Positions 1-12,270 of a stretch of DNA of 64,000 nt are shown one piece after another (the first letter of the stretch is position 1; the number at the start of each line of letters is the position of its first letter). Under the pieces are notes generated by a model. That model searched no databases and had not been told where the DNA came from. It worked only from the letters and a program-made list of their open reading frames with translations. The stretch spans positions 88,289,496 to 88,353,495 of the forward strand of contig NC_084790.1 in assembly GCF_028858725.1 (NCBI RefSeq), given 5' to 3'. This stretch comes from Colius striatus. Lineage: Eukaryota > Chordata > Aves > Coliiformes > Coliidae. A program made the translations under genes and the position numbers.

Positions 1-280
1 CTCCCTGGGCAGCCTGGGCCAGGGCTCCCTCACTCTAACACTCAAACAGTTTGTCCTGATTTTCCAATGGAACTGTTTGTGTTCCAGCTTCATCCCATCA
101 CCCCTTGCCCTGTCACTGGGTACAACAGAAAAAAAGTGCTGCCCCAACCTCCTGACACCCACCAGTGAGATATTTGTCAATATTACTGAGCTCCCCCCTC
201 AGTCTTCTCCAGACTAAACAGCCCCAGGTCCCGCAGCCTTTCCTCACAAGGGAGATGCTCCAGTCCCTTGATCATCTTAC
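1..280 (-). mobile_element. CR1 LINE fragment, group B, cut by window edge
   Basis: This is part of a CR1 non-LTR retrotransposon in minus orientation. The sequence runs from the 3' UTR (the complement of the CCTGGCCCAGGCTGCCCAGG block) into the C-terminal end of the reverse-transcriptase ORF, where the complement of GCGGGACCTGGGGCTG is seen. It matches the other group B copies until about position 280 and then diverges. The true 3' end lies to the left of the window. The copy is dead: it has stops and is truncated. Confidence 0.9.
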
Positions 281-1424
281 CAGTGCTTGTTCTGTCACCC
301 AGAGGAGGCACTGGAAGTGCTTCTCCTGCGTGCCTGTCGCTTGTGGTGCAGGGTTTTGTGCCACATCACCCTGAAGGGTGGGGAGAAGTGGCTCCTGAAC
401 CATTGCAGGAGGAGAAGAAGCCACAGGCCTTATCCTCATCACCAAAGACCAAGTGCTGGTCAAGGAGAGCGCAGTTGCAATGCTTCAGGCTGGTGCTGAA
501 GTTGCCCAGCCCCAGCTCTGTCCCTCCCTGTGCTGGTGGTGGCCGACAGAGGCTGTGCCAGTGGAGGTGGGGGCAACAGCTACAGCTCTCTGCTTCTCAT
601 CCCAGTGTGTGTGGCAGAAGTGGTCTGTCACAACGACAGGGTTCAATGCATCCCCAGGGGTGCTCAGGAGGTCCCTGCTGCCAGCCCAGTGGGAATGGGG
701 GTCTGCACCAAGGAGCCACTGCTCTTGCTGTGGGACCTCCTTCCTGGTGTTGCTTTAAAGGACAGGATTACTTTATCCCATCTTAGTTACTAGAACTGTA
801 GTGTTAGAGAGAAAACCTCTTAAGAGGTACCTTTTGGCCTTTGTAAAGGGTCAGACTTTGTTCCCAGGTCCTTTTAGGAAAGGATTGGAGGTTTGGAGGA
901 TGCCCCATCACTCCAAGCCGGTTGGTTTTGCTTATTAAGTTAAAGCTGTCATGCTTAGGGTTGACAGCAGAGCAATTCTCTGTGTGTTATGTCTATTTGC
1001 AATGCTCCTCACTGTGTTTTTCTTCTTCCAGGCTGCAGCAAAGCACACACCAACATCTCAGGAGCCTAATAGGAACTCGTCAAATGAATGTGACAAACTC
1101 CAGCTGTGAGTTTTAGCTCAGCGAGTATTCGTAAGCCTTAGTAATATGATCCTGGTGCTGCTCTACTGAGCTGCTAGTTCTGCTGACTCGAAATGTGGAG
1201 ATGGAGAAGTTTTCTAGCTTGTTTGTATCTTGGGTTTGTTGATTGTGTCACCATGTCTCAAAGGCCTTCACGCTACTGTTTTGCTGCCACACACACCAAC
1301 ATATACCCGCCCTGCGTCTGCGTTAATGTGGGAGCCCTGGCAGCCTGCCTGGCTGCAGGAGGTGTCCAGGAGCAAGCAGCACCAGAAGCCTCATCCTGAT
1401 GGTGCTTCAACCTCCACGTACACT
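281..1424. other. Unique intergenic sequence, no gene seen
   Basis: This stretch has mixed composition with no recognised exon, RNA gene or repeat. A 172-codon plus frame (268-786) starts inside the preceding CR1 and overlaps other equally open frames, so it gives no support for coding. Confidence 0.5.
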
Positions 1425-1858
1425 GTCTCCAATCTCAGCTTCCCCTGGGGCAACTCCAGCCCCTTTCCTCTTGTCCTGTCATTCATGGCTGGGGAGCAGA
1501 GCCCGACCCCCAGCTCCCTGCAGCCTCCTGTCAGGGAGTGTCAGAGAGTGCTGCTGTCTCCCCTCAGGCTCCTCTTCTCCAGGCTCAACACCCCCATTCC
1601 CTCAGCCCCTGCCCAGCCCCTTGTGCTCCAGCCCCTTCCCCAGCTCTGTGCCCGGCTCTGGCCACGCTGCAGCCCCTCAGTGTCCCTGTGGCAGTGAGTG
1701 AGGGGCCCAGCACTGACACAGCCCTGGAGCTGCAGCCTCCCCAGGGCCCAGCACAGGGGACAGTCCCTGCCCTGCTCCTGCTGCCACCCCAGAGCTGATC
1801 CCAGCCAGGCTGCCCTTGGCCTTCTCACCCCCCTGGGCACGCTGCTAGCTCCTGTTCA
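1425..1858 (-). mobile_element. CR1-like LINE fragment (CR1-C/Y-type relative), minus
   Basis: The complement of this block matches the plus-strand element at 24290-24764 through the same features: GGCCAGAGCCGGGCACAGAG, the GGGTGTTGAGCCTGGAGAAG block and the GGGGCTGGAGTTGCCCCAGG block. It is a different CR1 lineage from the abundant group B. The very 3' tail is missing at the low-coordinate side, and the upper side reaches the AAGGCCAAGGGCAGCC region of the RT C-terminus. The exact subfamily name is uncertain. Confidence 0.75.
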
Positions 1859-3496
1859 GCCCCCAAGCCCTTTTCTTGGATCCATCCCTTCCCTTGTGGT
1901 TCCTCTCCTGACCATCCCACCTCAAGCTATCCCCAAAGGCTCATCCCTGAATCCCTTAAGGTGTCTCATGTCCCTTGGCAATAGCCCCCCTCAGTCTGTA
2001 GGGTTACGGTGATCTGTTGTGACAGGCATCAGCCCAGGATCTTGGGGCTGGTGGCCAGCCCCTGCAGGTGCTGCAGCAGAGCCTCTGTTCCTCTGGCTGG
2101 GTCATTTGAGTGCCCCCTAACCCCCCTAGGGCTCTATAAGTGAGTGGAGATGAGGCTTTTGAGGTGAAAGGAGGAATTAACCCCCACCCCACAAAAGTCC
2201 TGAGTATACCAGGGCCCAAGGGCCGTTTTGAAGCAGTGCAGATACAAGCCAAGAAATTAAGGTCTGAGCCAGGTACCAGGAATGGTGGTGTTAGGAAGGA
2301 CAGGTGGTGAAGCTGCTGATGGCAGGCGATGTAGCAGGATGAATTACACAGACTCTGTCTATTGTTTTCCATAAATCTTTTTCCTTCAGCGCCGTTATAA
2401 AGATCTTTAAAGGTTATTATATGGCCCATCTTAAAAGGAAATGGTCACTAAGTGTTCCTAAAGAATAAAATCATTTTGAGTGCTTTAAAAAGTTATTTAG
2501 ATTTATCTATTAAATATCAACATGAATTTACTGTTGTTGCCGTTGCAATGCTGTAAATATTAAATGTTTTACATGATTAAAGTTTTAATCTGCCACTTTT
2601 TAAACAATGTTGTGGATTTTTGGCATGCATTTTTATCAAACAAGTAATGCACTATGTGGCAAGTAAAATGAGGATGTGTTTACTGATCTGGCTAAATAGA
2701 ACAAGTGGACAATATGAGCTATCTAAGTGGTGATGGGAACTGTAACATAAGCCAAATGCTCCAGTGTTTAATGAGCTCTTTCTGCAGTAACGCTTTCCAT
2801 TTTTCACTCATGGCCACTGCCATGTTTTCATGCTAAACCAGCCCAGCTTTTGTCTTTTTATTTAGAGTTAGACCTTATTTATTTGTCTTACTTGACCTGA
2901 TTTGTTCAGCCTCCAAGACTCGACTGAGAACTGTTTCACTGCCTTATTTCTTATCCTGCTCTTCTGTAGCCACACTTCTCCTGGCAGTTCTGTTTTGGAG
3001 GCCTGTGCAAACTGAGACGAATCTTCCAGCATCCACAGTGCAACATCTCGTTACAGACAGGGTAAAAGCTGCTCTGTTGTGGTATCATAGTGTGTGTTGG
3101 TGATGTCTGGATCTGTGCTCATTACAGGTGTGTCTCGCTCCTGTGCTTTGCGTTGCCACTGTTGGTGAGTTCTGCAGTACCTGGAGACACTGTGGTTGCT
3201 CCCAGTCAGAGAACCGAGTCGTCTCACCAACTGCCATGACCAAGCTGTCCTTTTGCCCCACTGACACCAGGGTGGTTCAGGTGTGTGCACAAGCTGAGGC
3301 TACGGCAGCACCAAGCTGTCGTCTGCGCTCTCGTGTCCCAGGGACACAGTGCCATCTCCTTACAGCGCCTGGCTCACTGGCAGCAAAAGCCTGGTGCTGT
3401 CATGGTGACCTGCATCAAGGGGGTTAATGAGGATGGGTTTTTTCTGTGTAAAATTTCAGTAGGGCTGGTTTGTTTATCCAGGTTATTCAGATTATC
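1859..3496. other. Unique intergenic sequence with an AT-rich block at about 2440-2640
   Basis: No exon is supported. The part at about 2440-2640 is AT-rich and has dense TAAA/ATTAAA words without simple repetition. That is the look of a conserved non-coding element, but conservation cannot be tested here. The sequence just after 1858 could be a further diverged CR1 extension. Confidence 0.4.
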
Positions 3497-4203
3497 AGCA
3501 CAGGATGGAGAATGAACTGTTAGAGACTAGAGTAGTGGAAAGGGAGCTGGGGGTGCTGGTGGGCAGCAGGATGAGCCTGAGCCAGCAACGTGCCCTCGTG
3601 GGCAAGAAGGCCAATGGCAGCCTGGGGTGTACCAAAAGGGCTGTGGGCAGGAGGTCAGAGAGGTTCTGCTCACCCTCTGCTCTGCCCTTGTGAGACCACA
3701 TCTGGAATATTGTGTCCAGTTCTGGGCCCCTCAGTTGCAGAAGGACAGGGAGCTGCTGGAGAGAGCTCAGTGCAGGGACACAGAGGTGATGGAGTGGAGC
3801 ATCTGCCTTGTGATGAAAGGCTGAGGGAGCTGGGGCTCTGCAGCTTGGAGAAGAGACTGAGGGGTGAGCTCATTCATGTTACAAATGCATCAAGGGTGGG
3901 TGTGAGGAGGCTGGAGCCAGGCTGTGCTCAGTGATGGCCAGTGACAGGACAAGGGGCAACAGGGACAAGCTGGAACAGAAGAGGTTCCAAAGCAACACAA
4001 GGACAAACTTGTTCCCTGCTGAGGTGAGGGAGCACTGGGAGGGGCTGCCCAGATGGGCTGTGGAGGCTCCTTCTCTGGAGACATTCAACCCCAGCTGGAT
4101 GAGTCCCTGTGTGCCCTGCTCTAGGTGGTGCTGCTCTGGCAGGGAGTTGCACTGGATGAGCTTTGCAGGCCCCTTCCAGCCCTTGGGATTCTGTGATTGT
4201 GTG
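3497..4203 (+). mobile_element. CR1 LINE, group A, 5'-truncated
   Basis: This is the C-terminal part of CR1 ORF2 plus the 3' UTR, ending in GGGATTCTGTGATTGTG. Readable RT pieces include [20 protein letters not shown] and [16 protein letters not shown]. The second shows the un-shifted form of the region that is frameshifted in group B. The block pairs with the minus-strand copy at 11455-12270, with which it shares the CCCTGCTCTAGGTGGTGCTG 3' UTR stretch. It is non-functional (truncated and frameshifted). Confidence 0.92.
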
Positions 4204-6898
4204 AGCTGTGAACTCAAATGTTTGCATTGCATGGAGCAGAGTGTGGTAACAGCAGTGAGGGAAAGCTGTTGGGGAAGAGGTTCTAAACTGGAAAGAAGTG
4301 GCCTTTGGGCAGCAACACTGATTAAAATGCCCCGACCAGGTATGGGTCTGGGGTCTTTGCTGTGTTGTTGGTTTGCATGGATTGGGTGTATTTCTCCTCA
4401 AGCACCAGCTGCTGTGTTCCAGCTCCACTTCTTACCCACAGAAGGTGGCGTCCAAGCGACGGCTGGTGCTTGCAGGAATTTCCAGCTTTGTCATCAGCCA
4501 GCATCCACCTGCCTCTTGGACAGAAACTTCCCTTGTTGATCAAACCTAAGTAGAATGAAAAGCTTCTTCATACATCAGAATATTTCAGTAATGCAACATC
4601 CCTTTGTCCTTCAACAGCTAAGAAGGAAATGTAATGCCCTGGAAAGCATCCAGTTTGGTCCCCCTTATGCAGCCCCCTCCTTAAAAGGACATTTTCCGTG
4701 TGTGAAGATGGTGAAGTTCAAGTGACTGTGCCCAGGAAATAGTTTCTATGCAACTGCAGCAACAGCAGCATCTCATGTGTTGCACCTTTGTTACTCAAGT
4801 CATGTTACAGAAATGGTGTGAAAGACCAAGGTGGGATTTCTTCTACTCTTGAATTGAGAAACACAGTTTCTACTTTAACACACGTTCTTTGTTTGGCATA
4901 ACACTGATCTGGCTGTTCAAGAGACGCACGAGCAGAGGAGAATACCAAAAGGTTGGTGTCTTACAGTTTATAACCAAGACATACCTTTCAATTCCTTGCC
5001 GCAGGCTCAGCTGATGAACCTGTGTGTGCTCGGTCTGTGTACGGCACAGCCTGGCTGAGGTTAACGCATACCCAGTTCTGAGTACCTGCTGCAGAAACAG
5101 ACTCTGCCCGCTTGTGGATGCTGCTCCATAATACAAACGATCTTTGTTTTGGACTGACAGATATGTCAGAGATTGCTTGGCTTATTTTTCAGTAGCAACA
5201 GTGCTCAGTTTTCCTGTGCTGGAAAAAGTCTTCTTCAAACAGACTTTTTTGTTCCTTCCTGAGACCAAAAATGCGATGCTGAATCCCAAAGCTTTGTGTT
5301 TCACCACCTTTCTCTTTTACTACCTGCCTTAAATTCCTCACACAGGAATAAAGTCAAAGTTAATTAAAAATCAGAAGCCTTTTTGGCTTAACAAAGCAGC
5401 AGAGGTTTGGTTATGCCTTTGACAATTCCATTTCTGTCCAGGAAGTTATTTCTTGTCCAGGGCTGAAAGCTGCTTTCTATATCAGTTTTTGTTCAGTAGC
5501 TGTATTGTGTGATGCTCTTTCAGGAAGAAGATTATTACAGATAAAAAGGCCCTTAACAGGGATTAATTCTATGGCAGTGATTAATGGCCCTGGCCAAGTC
5601 CTGCTTTTTACACATAACAAAGTACTGGTCGCTGCTCGCAGCAGCCATTCTGTAAATTACGAGCATGGTGAGGAAACTCCTGCTGCTGCTGCTTACAGAC
5701 CCTGCTCTTGGTCTGTCCCAGCAGATATCTCCTAGCCTGTTTCTGGAATTTTCTGCTATGTACTTCTTTCCCTTTTCCTCCATCTCGTCTTTCACTCACG
5801 CCCCTTTGCCCCAAAGCAGCAACATGCTCTTGTAAAAAATGCACTCTTTCCTGCACTGCTGTTCCTTCTCTCTCCCTCTACTCCTGTTTGTCCCATCTTG
5901 CCCGTGTTTGGGACTCAGGATGTCAGATCTGAGATTTGCTGAGGTGACAGGCGGACTGAGCAGAAATACTTCTTGCTCAGCCTCCCCAGTGCCACAGTAC
6001 GTGAGCCCTGTCACTGTGTTCATGAGTTGCTGTGCATTTTGGACCTGCATACTCCTGCTTCCTGCTCAGCCTTCTGCCCTGCTGCCATTGAGGAGAGAGG
6101 GCATGGGGGACAAGGGGGCATCCTGCAGCAGGAGGCAACCCCCCCTAGCAAACCTTCATGTCCTTCAAGCTGCCTCACAAAGCCCTGCAAAGGAGCTGCT
6201 GTTGTCTGAAGAAGTTAACCCTAACATCTCTCAGTGCCTGCTGAATGGAAGGCAGGTTTGTCTTTAGTAAACATAGAGATGAGCAAGCTGAAAGCAAGCA
6301 CAGCCACGGGAATGTTTTGCATCTTCCAGGCAGGCTATTATTTTTTCCCATCAGCCTCCTACATATTTATGTGCAACCCCCAAGGTGAGCATCAATCTGC
6401 ATGACCTGAATCTCTTTGGTTTTGCTGTATTCCCCATCACCAGAATGTTTTAGACCTTCAGATGTTGTTTGTTTATGGAGAACTGGGAAATATCTCCACG
6501 TTTTGCATAGGGAAAATAAAAGAGATACAAACACTGCATTTCATTGTCTTCACGTCATCCTGGCAGTTTGTGGCTAAACTTGAAATTGCACCAGAAGGCC
6601 TGTGAGTATTGGCCTAGTGCCTCAAAGCCAAAAGCTGTCTTGTATTTTGATCATCAGAACAGCCCTTTTCCAGATGACGGGTGTAAGTACAGTATTACAA
6701 CAGCAGCCCTTGGCTATCAGTTTTAACAATGAAGTGGATTTTTTTAAAAGCAATGAGTAGATTCTGATAACTGAGCACAGTGTCAAGGCAGAGTCCATTC
6801 TTGCTGATAACTAATTGCCCAAAACTATTGATGGGCACTTGATTTGAACCTAATACTAGTAATTGTTGCTGTGTAGCAAGGATTCTACCCACAGTAGT
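4204..6898. other. Unique intergenic sequence, no gene seen
   Basis: About 2.7 kb with no recognisable repeat or exon. Open frames are short (142 codons at most) and overlap in several registers, as expected by chance. Confidence 0.5.
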
Positions 6899-7530
6899 CA
6901 TAGAACCGCAGAATGGTGGGGTTGGAAGGGACCTTTAGAGCTCATCCAGTCCAACCCCCACCCCAAAGCAGCTCCCACCTAGATCAGGTCACACAGGAAC
7001 GTGTCCAGGTGGGTCTCGAAGCCTTCCAAGGAAGGAGCCTCCACACCCTCCCTGGGCAGCCTGGGCCAGGGCTCCCTCACTCAAACACTCAAACAGTTTG
7101 TCCTGATGTTTCAGTGGAACTGTTTGTGTTCCAGCTTCATCCCATCACCCCTTGTCCTGTCACTGGATACCGTATAAAAAAGATGCTGCCCCAACCTCCT
7201 GACACCCACCAGGGAGATATTTGTCAATATTACTGAGCTCCCCCCTCAGTCTCCTCCAGACTGAACAGCCCCAGGTCCCGCAGCCTTTCCTCACAAGGAA
7301 GATGCTCCAGTGCCCTGAGCATCTTGCTGGCCCTGCACTGGCCTCTCTGCAGCACTTCCCTGTCCCTCTGCAGCTGGGGAGCCCACAACTGGACACAGGA
7401 CTCCAGATGAGGCCTCAGCAGATGTGGCAGAGCAGAGGGGGAGCAGAACCTCCCTGGCCCTGCTGCCCACACTCTGCTGGATGCCCCCAGGCTGCCGTTG
7501 GCTTCTTGCCCATGAGGGCACGTTACTTAC
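6899..7530 (-). mobile_element. CR1 LINE, group B, 5'-truncated
   Basis: The copy begins at its 3' tail (complement of TTCTGCGGTTCTATG) and runs through the 3' UTR and the RT C-terminus to the complement of the ACGTGCCCTCATGGGCAAGAAG region. Two overlapping minus frames hold the two halves of the RT tail ([20 protein letters not shown] in one, [20 protein letters not shown] in the other), which shows the frameshift shared by group B. Confidence 0.95.
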
Positions 7531-10500
7531 ATATTTAATCAGTTCTGAACATGTATGTATTGACATTTGAATCCTTTCTGATGTGGCTTTTGTTTTGATT
7601 CATGCTTCATAAACATGCAGTTTTTGAAACCTGCTGTTCAACCAGCAGAGCTCTCTGAGGGGCTGAGAACGGCTGCTGTGAAACACCTGACAGCGTGGTG
7701 TCATCCCAACATGTTGTCAGTTTACTCTGGGTTTATCAAGAGACTGCATCTCTGGAGACAGATTTCTTGCTGTCAGGTGGCAGAACCCTCTTGCAGCATT
7801 TCAGGAAGGATGAGATCCCCAAGCCCCATGGAAGTTCTGTGGGGCAGGACGATATCCACACATGGCTGTAGTTGCCTCTGACAGCATGGCTTGAAGCCTT
7901 TTGAATTTGCAGTTTGAAACCCTTCTGATTCACAGGCTGTGCTACAGAAACAGTCTTCTCCCTGTTCATCTTTCCATGGCTTGCTCTATCTGTGAACCCA
8001 ACTGGAATAAAAGCACTCTGTCTCTTTCAGCTAATCTGGAAGCAAAAGTAATTCAGACAGTAATGTTCAAAATCGTTACTTTGAGGAAAAAAGGTGGATG
8101 GGTGCTAGAACCTGTGCAGTTCCTAAAGACAAGAAAATAGGTTGTGGTGGTGCTGTATGCTGACATAATCGTGTCTCTGGGCTGATTGAAATGTGTGAAG
8201 GCTGCACTGTCCTGCCTGTTTGAAGCTGTGCAATTACAGGGGTTCTGGGTTTGGGGTGACCTTTAATTGCACAGCAGCTTTGGACAGGTTGAATTATTAG
8301 TTTTGCAGTGTTTGGAAACTGATTTCCAAGATCCTCATTTAACGCTTTCCTTACAGAGATGAAGAGCTGGCTGTAGTATTCCTTTTAAAAACGTGCATCC
8401 TTGTTCACCGTGGCCATTCTTCGCAGCAGCTTCATCAAAGACAAGCTTTTATGGATGCACCAGCGACGTGCAGAGCGACTGGGTTTGGATTTGTCTGTTT
8501 AGCTGGGGTTTTTGTTCATCTCAGGCCTGCTCTGATAACTTGGCTGAGCAATGTCTGCTCTTGGATTGTGCTTTCCACATGGCTGACACCCAGCACGGCA
8601 GAGGTTCACGCTGAGTCACAGGGCACACTTTGCAAGGCTGTGGTGAGCACCAGCCCCTCCTACGTGATGCAGCCTTTGACAGGAACATTATCATTTTATC
8701 CATGCTGTAACAATGATAAATTTATGCCTCTAATTATTGAGGCTATAAGGAAAGAGAAGAGCCACACAGAGAGGTAATTTCTTGTCTGAGTAACAACTCT
8801 TGTGTGTCAAGAGCAGTCACCTCCTGTGGTACATAAGCCTTTCCCCTGCAAGCTGGGTGCAGCCTGGGGGTAAGTAAGGGGGCTTCACTGAGCTGTGTAA
8901 ATCATAAATTAGGCTGAGAGTGAGTGTTCCTAACCTGTGCTTAGTCCAGTCTTTGCTGGTTTTCTGTCGGACCTGGAAATGCCTTTGAGAGCCAGAAGTA
9001 CCCTGTCTCCTCGTACTCCATGTGTTTTGGCATATGGCTATTTTTCTCCTCCTGCTCACTGCAGATTGCATTAGTTAGTAGCTTGATGGGTTGAAGTGGC
9101 AGAGAAGCACTTCATTTATGATTTAAGGTGAAAGCCAGAAGTGAGGCATTTGTAAAATTTATGCTGCTTTCCCCCTTCTTTTTCACCATTTAAATTAAAA
9201 GCTTTCAGGCAAATTTGATAGATTAGAGGTCTTCCCAGGTTAAAGCCCTGTTTCAGTGTCAAAGAGGCTGAGTTCAGCTCTTTTGTTGCTTCAGATTCAA
9301 TACCCTGAAGTCTGTATTTACAAGTGAAGGAACAAACAAATCAACAGCAGACAGAACTCGACAGAGAATTCCCAGAGCATAGGAACAATACCCATGGTGT
9401 CTCCTCACCTGGTGATGCGATTTCGGGTGTAACATCAGTCATCAAAACCAAGAAAAGGAGTGGTTTTGTTTTGTGATAGAGCCTTAGCAATTCCTCTAGT
9501 AGCAGAACAATCTGAAGTAGTTCCAGGACTTTGGGGTTTTATTTTTCCCAAAGTACTGTAGGAATGAAAGTGTCATTAACAGGATGAGCAACAAGGCTTT
9601 ACCTCATGCTGCAGGGAGTGGGTAACCTCACACAAGGCAGAAGCAGGAATTCCTTACCTGGGCTTGCTCATGGGTGCCCTGTGTGTTCTTAACACAGGTT
9701 TCTTCATAAAGGTCATCTCTGCTTTAGACACACTTTCCTGCCTGGTATTTTGCACTTGCTAGAGGTAGCTCTGCTTTAAATGAGCTATCCTTTCCAATTT
9801 GATTCTTAATTAGCGTTGAGGTGAGTGCAGCTCAGCAGAGAATCCCCCAAAGATGGAGTCCCTGCTACACTGCACTCAGAGTGTGCCTCATTATTCCCTC
9901 TTTTAAGGGATGTTCTCTCATAACACGCTTATGCAGGTGCAGGCATCCTACTGCAACTTTCACAGCAGTCAGGGGCAGGTGGAGGAAGTTCAGACCCCAC
10001 ATTCTACAGAGGGATCATTCTTCATTAACAGACTGGTAGCTGGTGCTTATTGTAAATTGGTTGTATTCATTTAATTAAAAAGCAATTATTTATTAATTTA
10101 TTAAGGGAACGTATTCAGTGTATTCATTAGTTACATACAGGAGGCTTGATGGTGATACCAGAGGGCGTTTTTCCCACTCTTTGTGCAGGAACTGGCCAGC
10201 TGAAGGTTTCAACTGTATGCCACACATCTCTCTGTCTCCTTTGTGCAGATTCTGCAGCATGGCCACAGCTCTGGCTTCACAGCTGGAATCCTGTGCAGGG
10301 TGGGCTCCTCTGCAGTAGGGAGTTCACGTTTTACTCACCTGTGTTACGTGCTGTAATAGCCCAGAAGATACCCAAACAGAGGGTGTTCCACTGGTGAGCA
10401 CTGTTGATGGAGCTGTGTGAAACCCCACTGCCTCCTTGGTTTTGTCTTACCTGTGCCTGCAGATGCCTTAGTTCCAGTGGTGGAGCCAGGGGAAGGTCAC

Positions 10501-11049
10501 TTGTCACAATGCCACTTTGTACTTGTAACCTGTGTGAGCATTGGTGACAAGGGTGAAGACTCAATGCTAAGAGACTGTAGTATGAGCTATAGTGCAGCAG
10601 CCTTGCAACAGAGCTTAGAATAATAATAGGCTCCATTTGTAGCTGTATGCACTGCAGAGAATAAAGGTAATCTCCAATTCCAGATGTTAAAAAAATATTG
10701 GTCTCTATACATTCCCTTTTCTGCCTGTGATCCATCAGATGCATCCACCTGGGTTTTACCTGTGTATTTGTTCACAAGTCTCTGTTCCTTTAAAGAACAT
10801 CTCTTTGCAGTCAAGCAAGGTGGCAGTGTCTCGTATGAGGACAGCAACTTTTTTTCCCCTCAAAGTGATCCAGATGTAAAATCAGGGCTTAATGTTTCTA
10901 ACAGGCACAGAAGGAACCCTTGGCTCCATGTGTTTTCTAAATCTAGGCTGATATTGTTGGCTTCTAAAGCAAATAATATTTAATCTTACCTCCAAAAACT
11001 ATACAAAACGTTTGAGACTTATAAGCCACAAAGAATAAATCAGTAGATG
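7531..11049. other. Unique intergenic sequence, no gene seen
   Basis: About 3.5 kb with no recognised exon. A short AT-rich tract rich in ATTTAATTAA and TTATTAATTTATTAA words lies at about 10040-10115. Nothing else stands out. Confidence 0.5.
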
Positions 11050-11234
11050 ATCTGGCACAGGCTGCCCAGAGAGGCTGTGGCTGCCCCATCCCTGGCAGTG
11101 CCCAAGGGCAGGTTGGATGGGGCTGGGAGCAGCCTGGGCTGCTGGAAGGGGTCCCTGTCCATGGCAGGGGGCGGAACCAGATGAGCTTGAAGATCTCTCC
11201 AGCCCAAACCAGTCTGTGATTCTGTGATTCTATG
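11050..11234 (+). mobile_element. CR1 LINE 3' end, older subfamily
   Basis: A short 3' UTR fragment in plus orientation: GGCACAGGCTGCCCAGAGAG, a GGAGCAGCCTGGGCTGCTGG block, then CCAAACCAGTCTGTGATTCTGTGATTCTATG with the 8-bp tail repeated. Its wording differs from groups A and B and resembles the copy at 37853-38155 in opposite orientation. Confidence 0.9.
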
Positions 11235-11454
11235 TTTTTCACATGAAAAAAATGTGTCAGTTAAAACTGCTTGTTTATGAGTATTTTATGTACTAATGCT
11301 TTTCCTAAAATTAAGAGGGGGTTTATACACAAACCAGACCCAGCACGTTTTAACTGCGTGTTCACCCACCCCTCAAACGCACCCAAACCTCGCCAGTCCC
11401 GTGCAGGAGGGCTGACTCCCACCAGTGTCTGCTGATTCACACCCTTCCAGTTAT

Positions 11455-12270
11455 CACACAGAATCACAGAATCCCAAGGGCTGGAAGGGGCCTGGAAAGC
11501 TCATCCAGTGCAACCCCCTGCCAGAGCAGCACCACCTAGAGCAGGGCACACAGGGACTCATCCAGCTGGGGTTGAATGTCTCCAGAGAAGGAGCCTCCAC
11601 AGCCCATCTGGGCAGCCCCTGCCAGTGCTCCCTCACCTCAACAGGGAACAAGTTTGTCCTTGTGTTGCTTTGGAGCCTCTTCTGTTCCAGCTTGTGCCCG
11701 TTGCCCCTTGTCCTATCATTGCCCATCACTGAGCACAGCCTGGCTCCAGCCTCCTCACACCCACCCTTGATGCATTTGTAACATGAATGAGCTCACCCCT
11801 CAGTCTCTTCTCCAAGCTGCAGAGCCCCAGCTCCCTCAGCCTTTCATCACAAGGCAGATGCTCCACTCCATCACCTCTGTGACCCTGCACTGAGCTCTCT
11901 CCAGCAGGTCCCTGTCCTTCTGCAAGTGAGGGGCCCAGAACTGAACACACTATTCAGATGTGGTCTCAGAAGGGCAGAGCAGAGGGGGAGCAGAACCTCT
12001 CTGACCTACTGCCCACAGCCCTTCTGGTACACCCCAGGCTGCCATTGGCCTTCTTGCCCACGAGGGCACGTTGCTGGCTCAGGCTCATCCTGCTGCCCAC
12101 CAGCACCCCCAGCTCCCTTTCCCCTACATGACTCTCTAACAGCTCATTTCCCAGCCTGTGCTGGCACATGGGGTTGTTCTGTCCCAGATGCAACACTCTG
12201 CACTTGCCCTGGTTGAATTTCATTAGATTTCTCCCTCTCTCACCCTCCAGCCTGTCCAATAGCTGTGGTG
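11455..12270 (-). mobile_element. CR1 LINE, group A, 5'-truncated
   Basis: The copy starts with the complement of the ATTCTGTGATTCTGTG tail and ends within RT. On the minus strand a 111-codon frame (12301-11966) keeps the RT C-terminal segment readable, including LMKFNQGKCRVLHLGQNNP and [20 protein letters not shown]. It is the sister of the copy at 3497-4203 and retains the CTCTGCCCTTCTGAGACCAC wording without the 4-bp gain of group B. The 5' limit at 12270 is approximate and may extend to 12300. Confidence 0.93.

Noticed and set aside
268..786. 172-codon plus frame as a gene
   Set aside because: It begins inside a CR1 fragment, and two neighbouring frames are similarly open.
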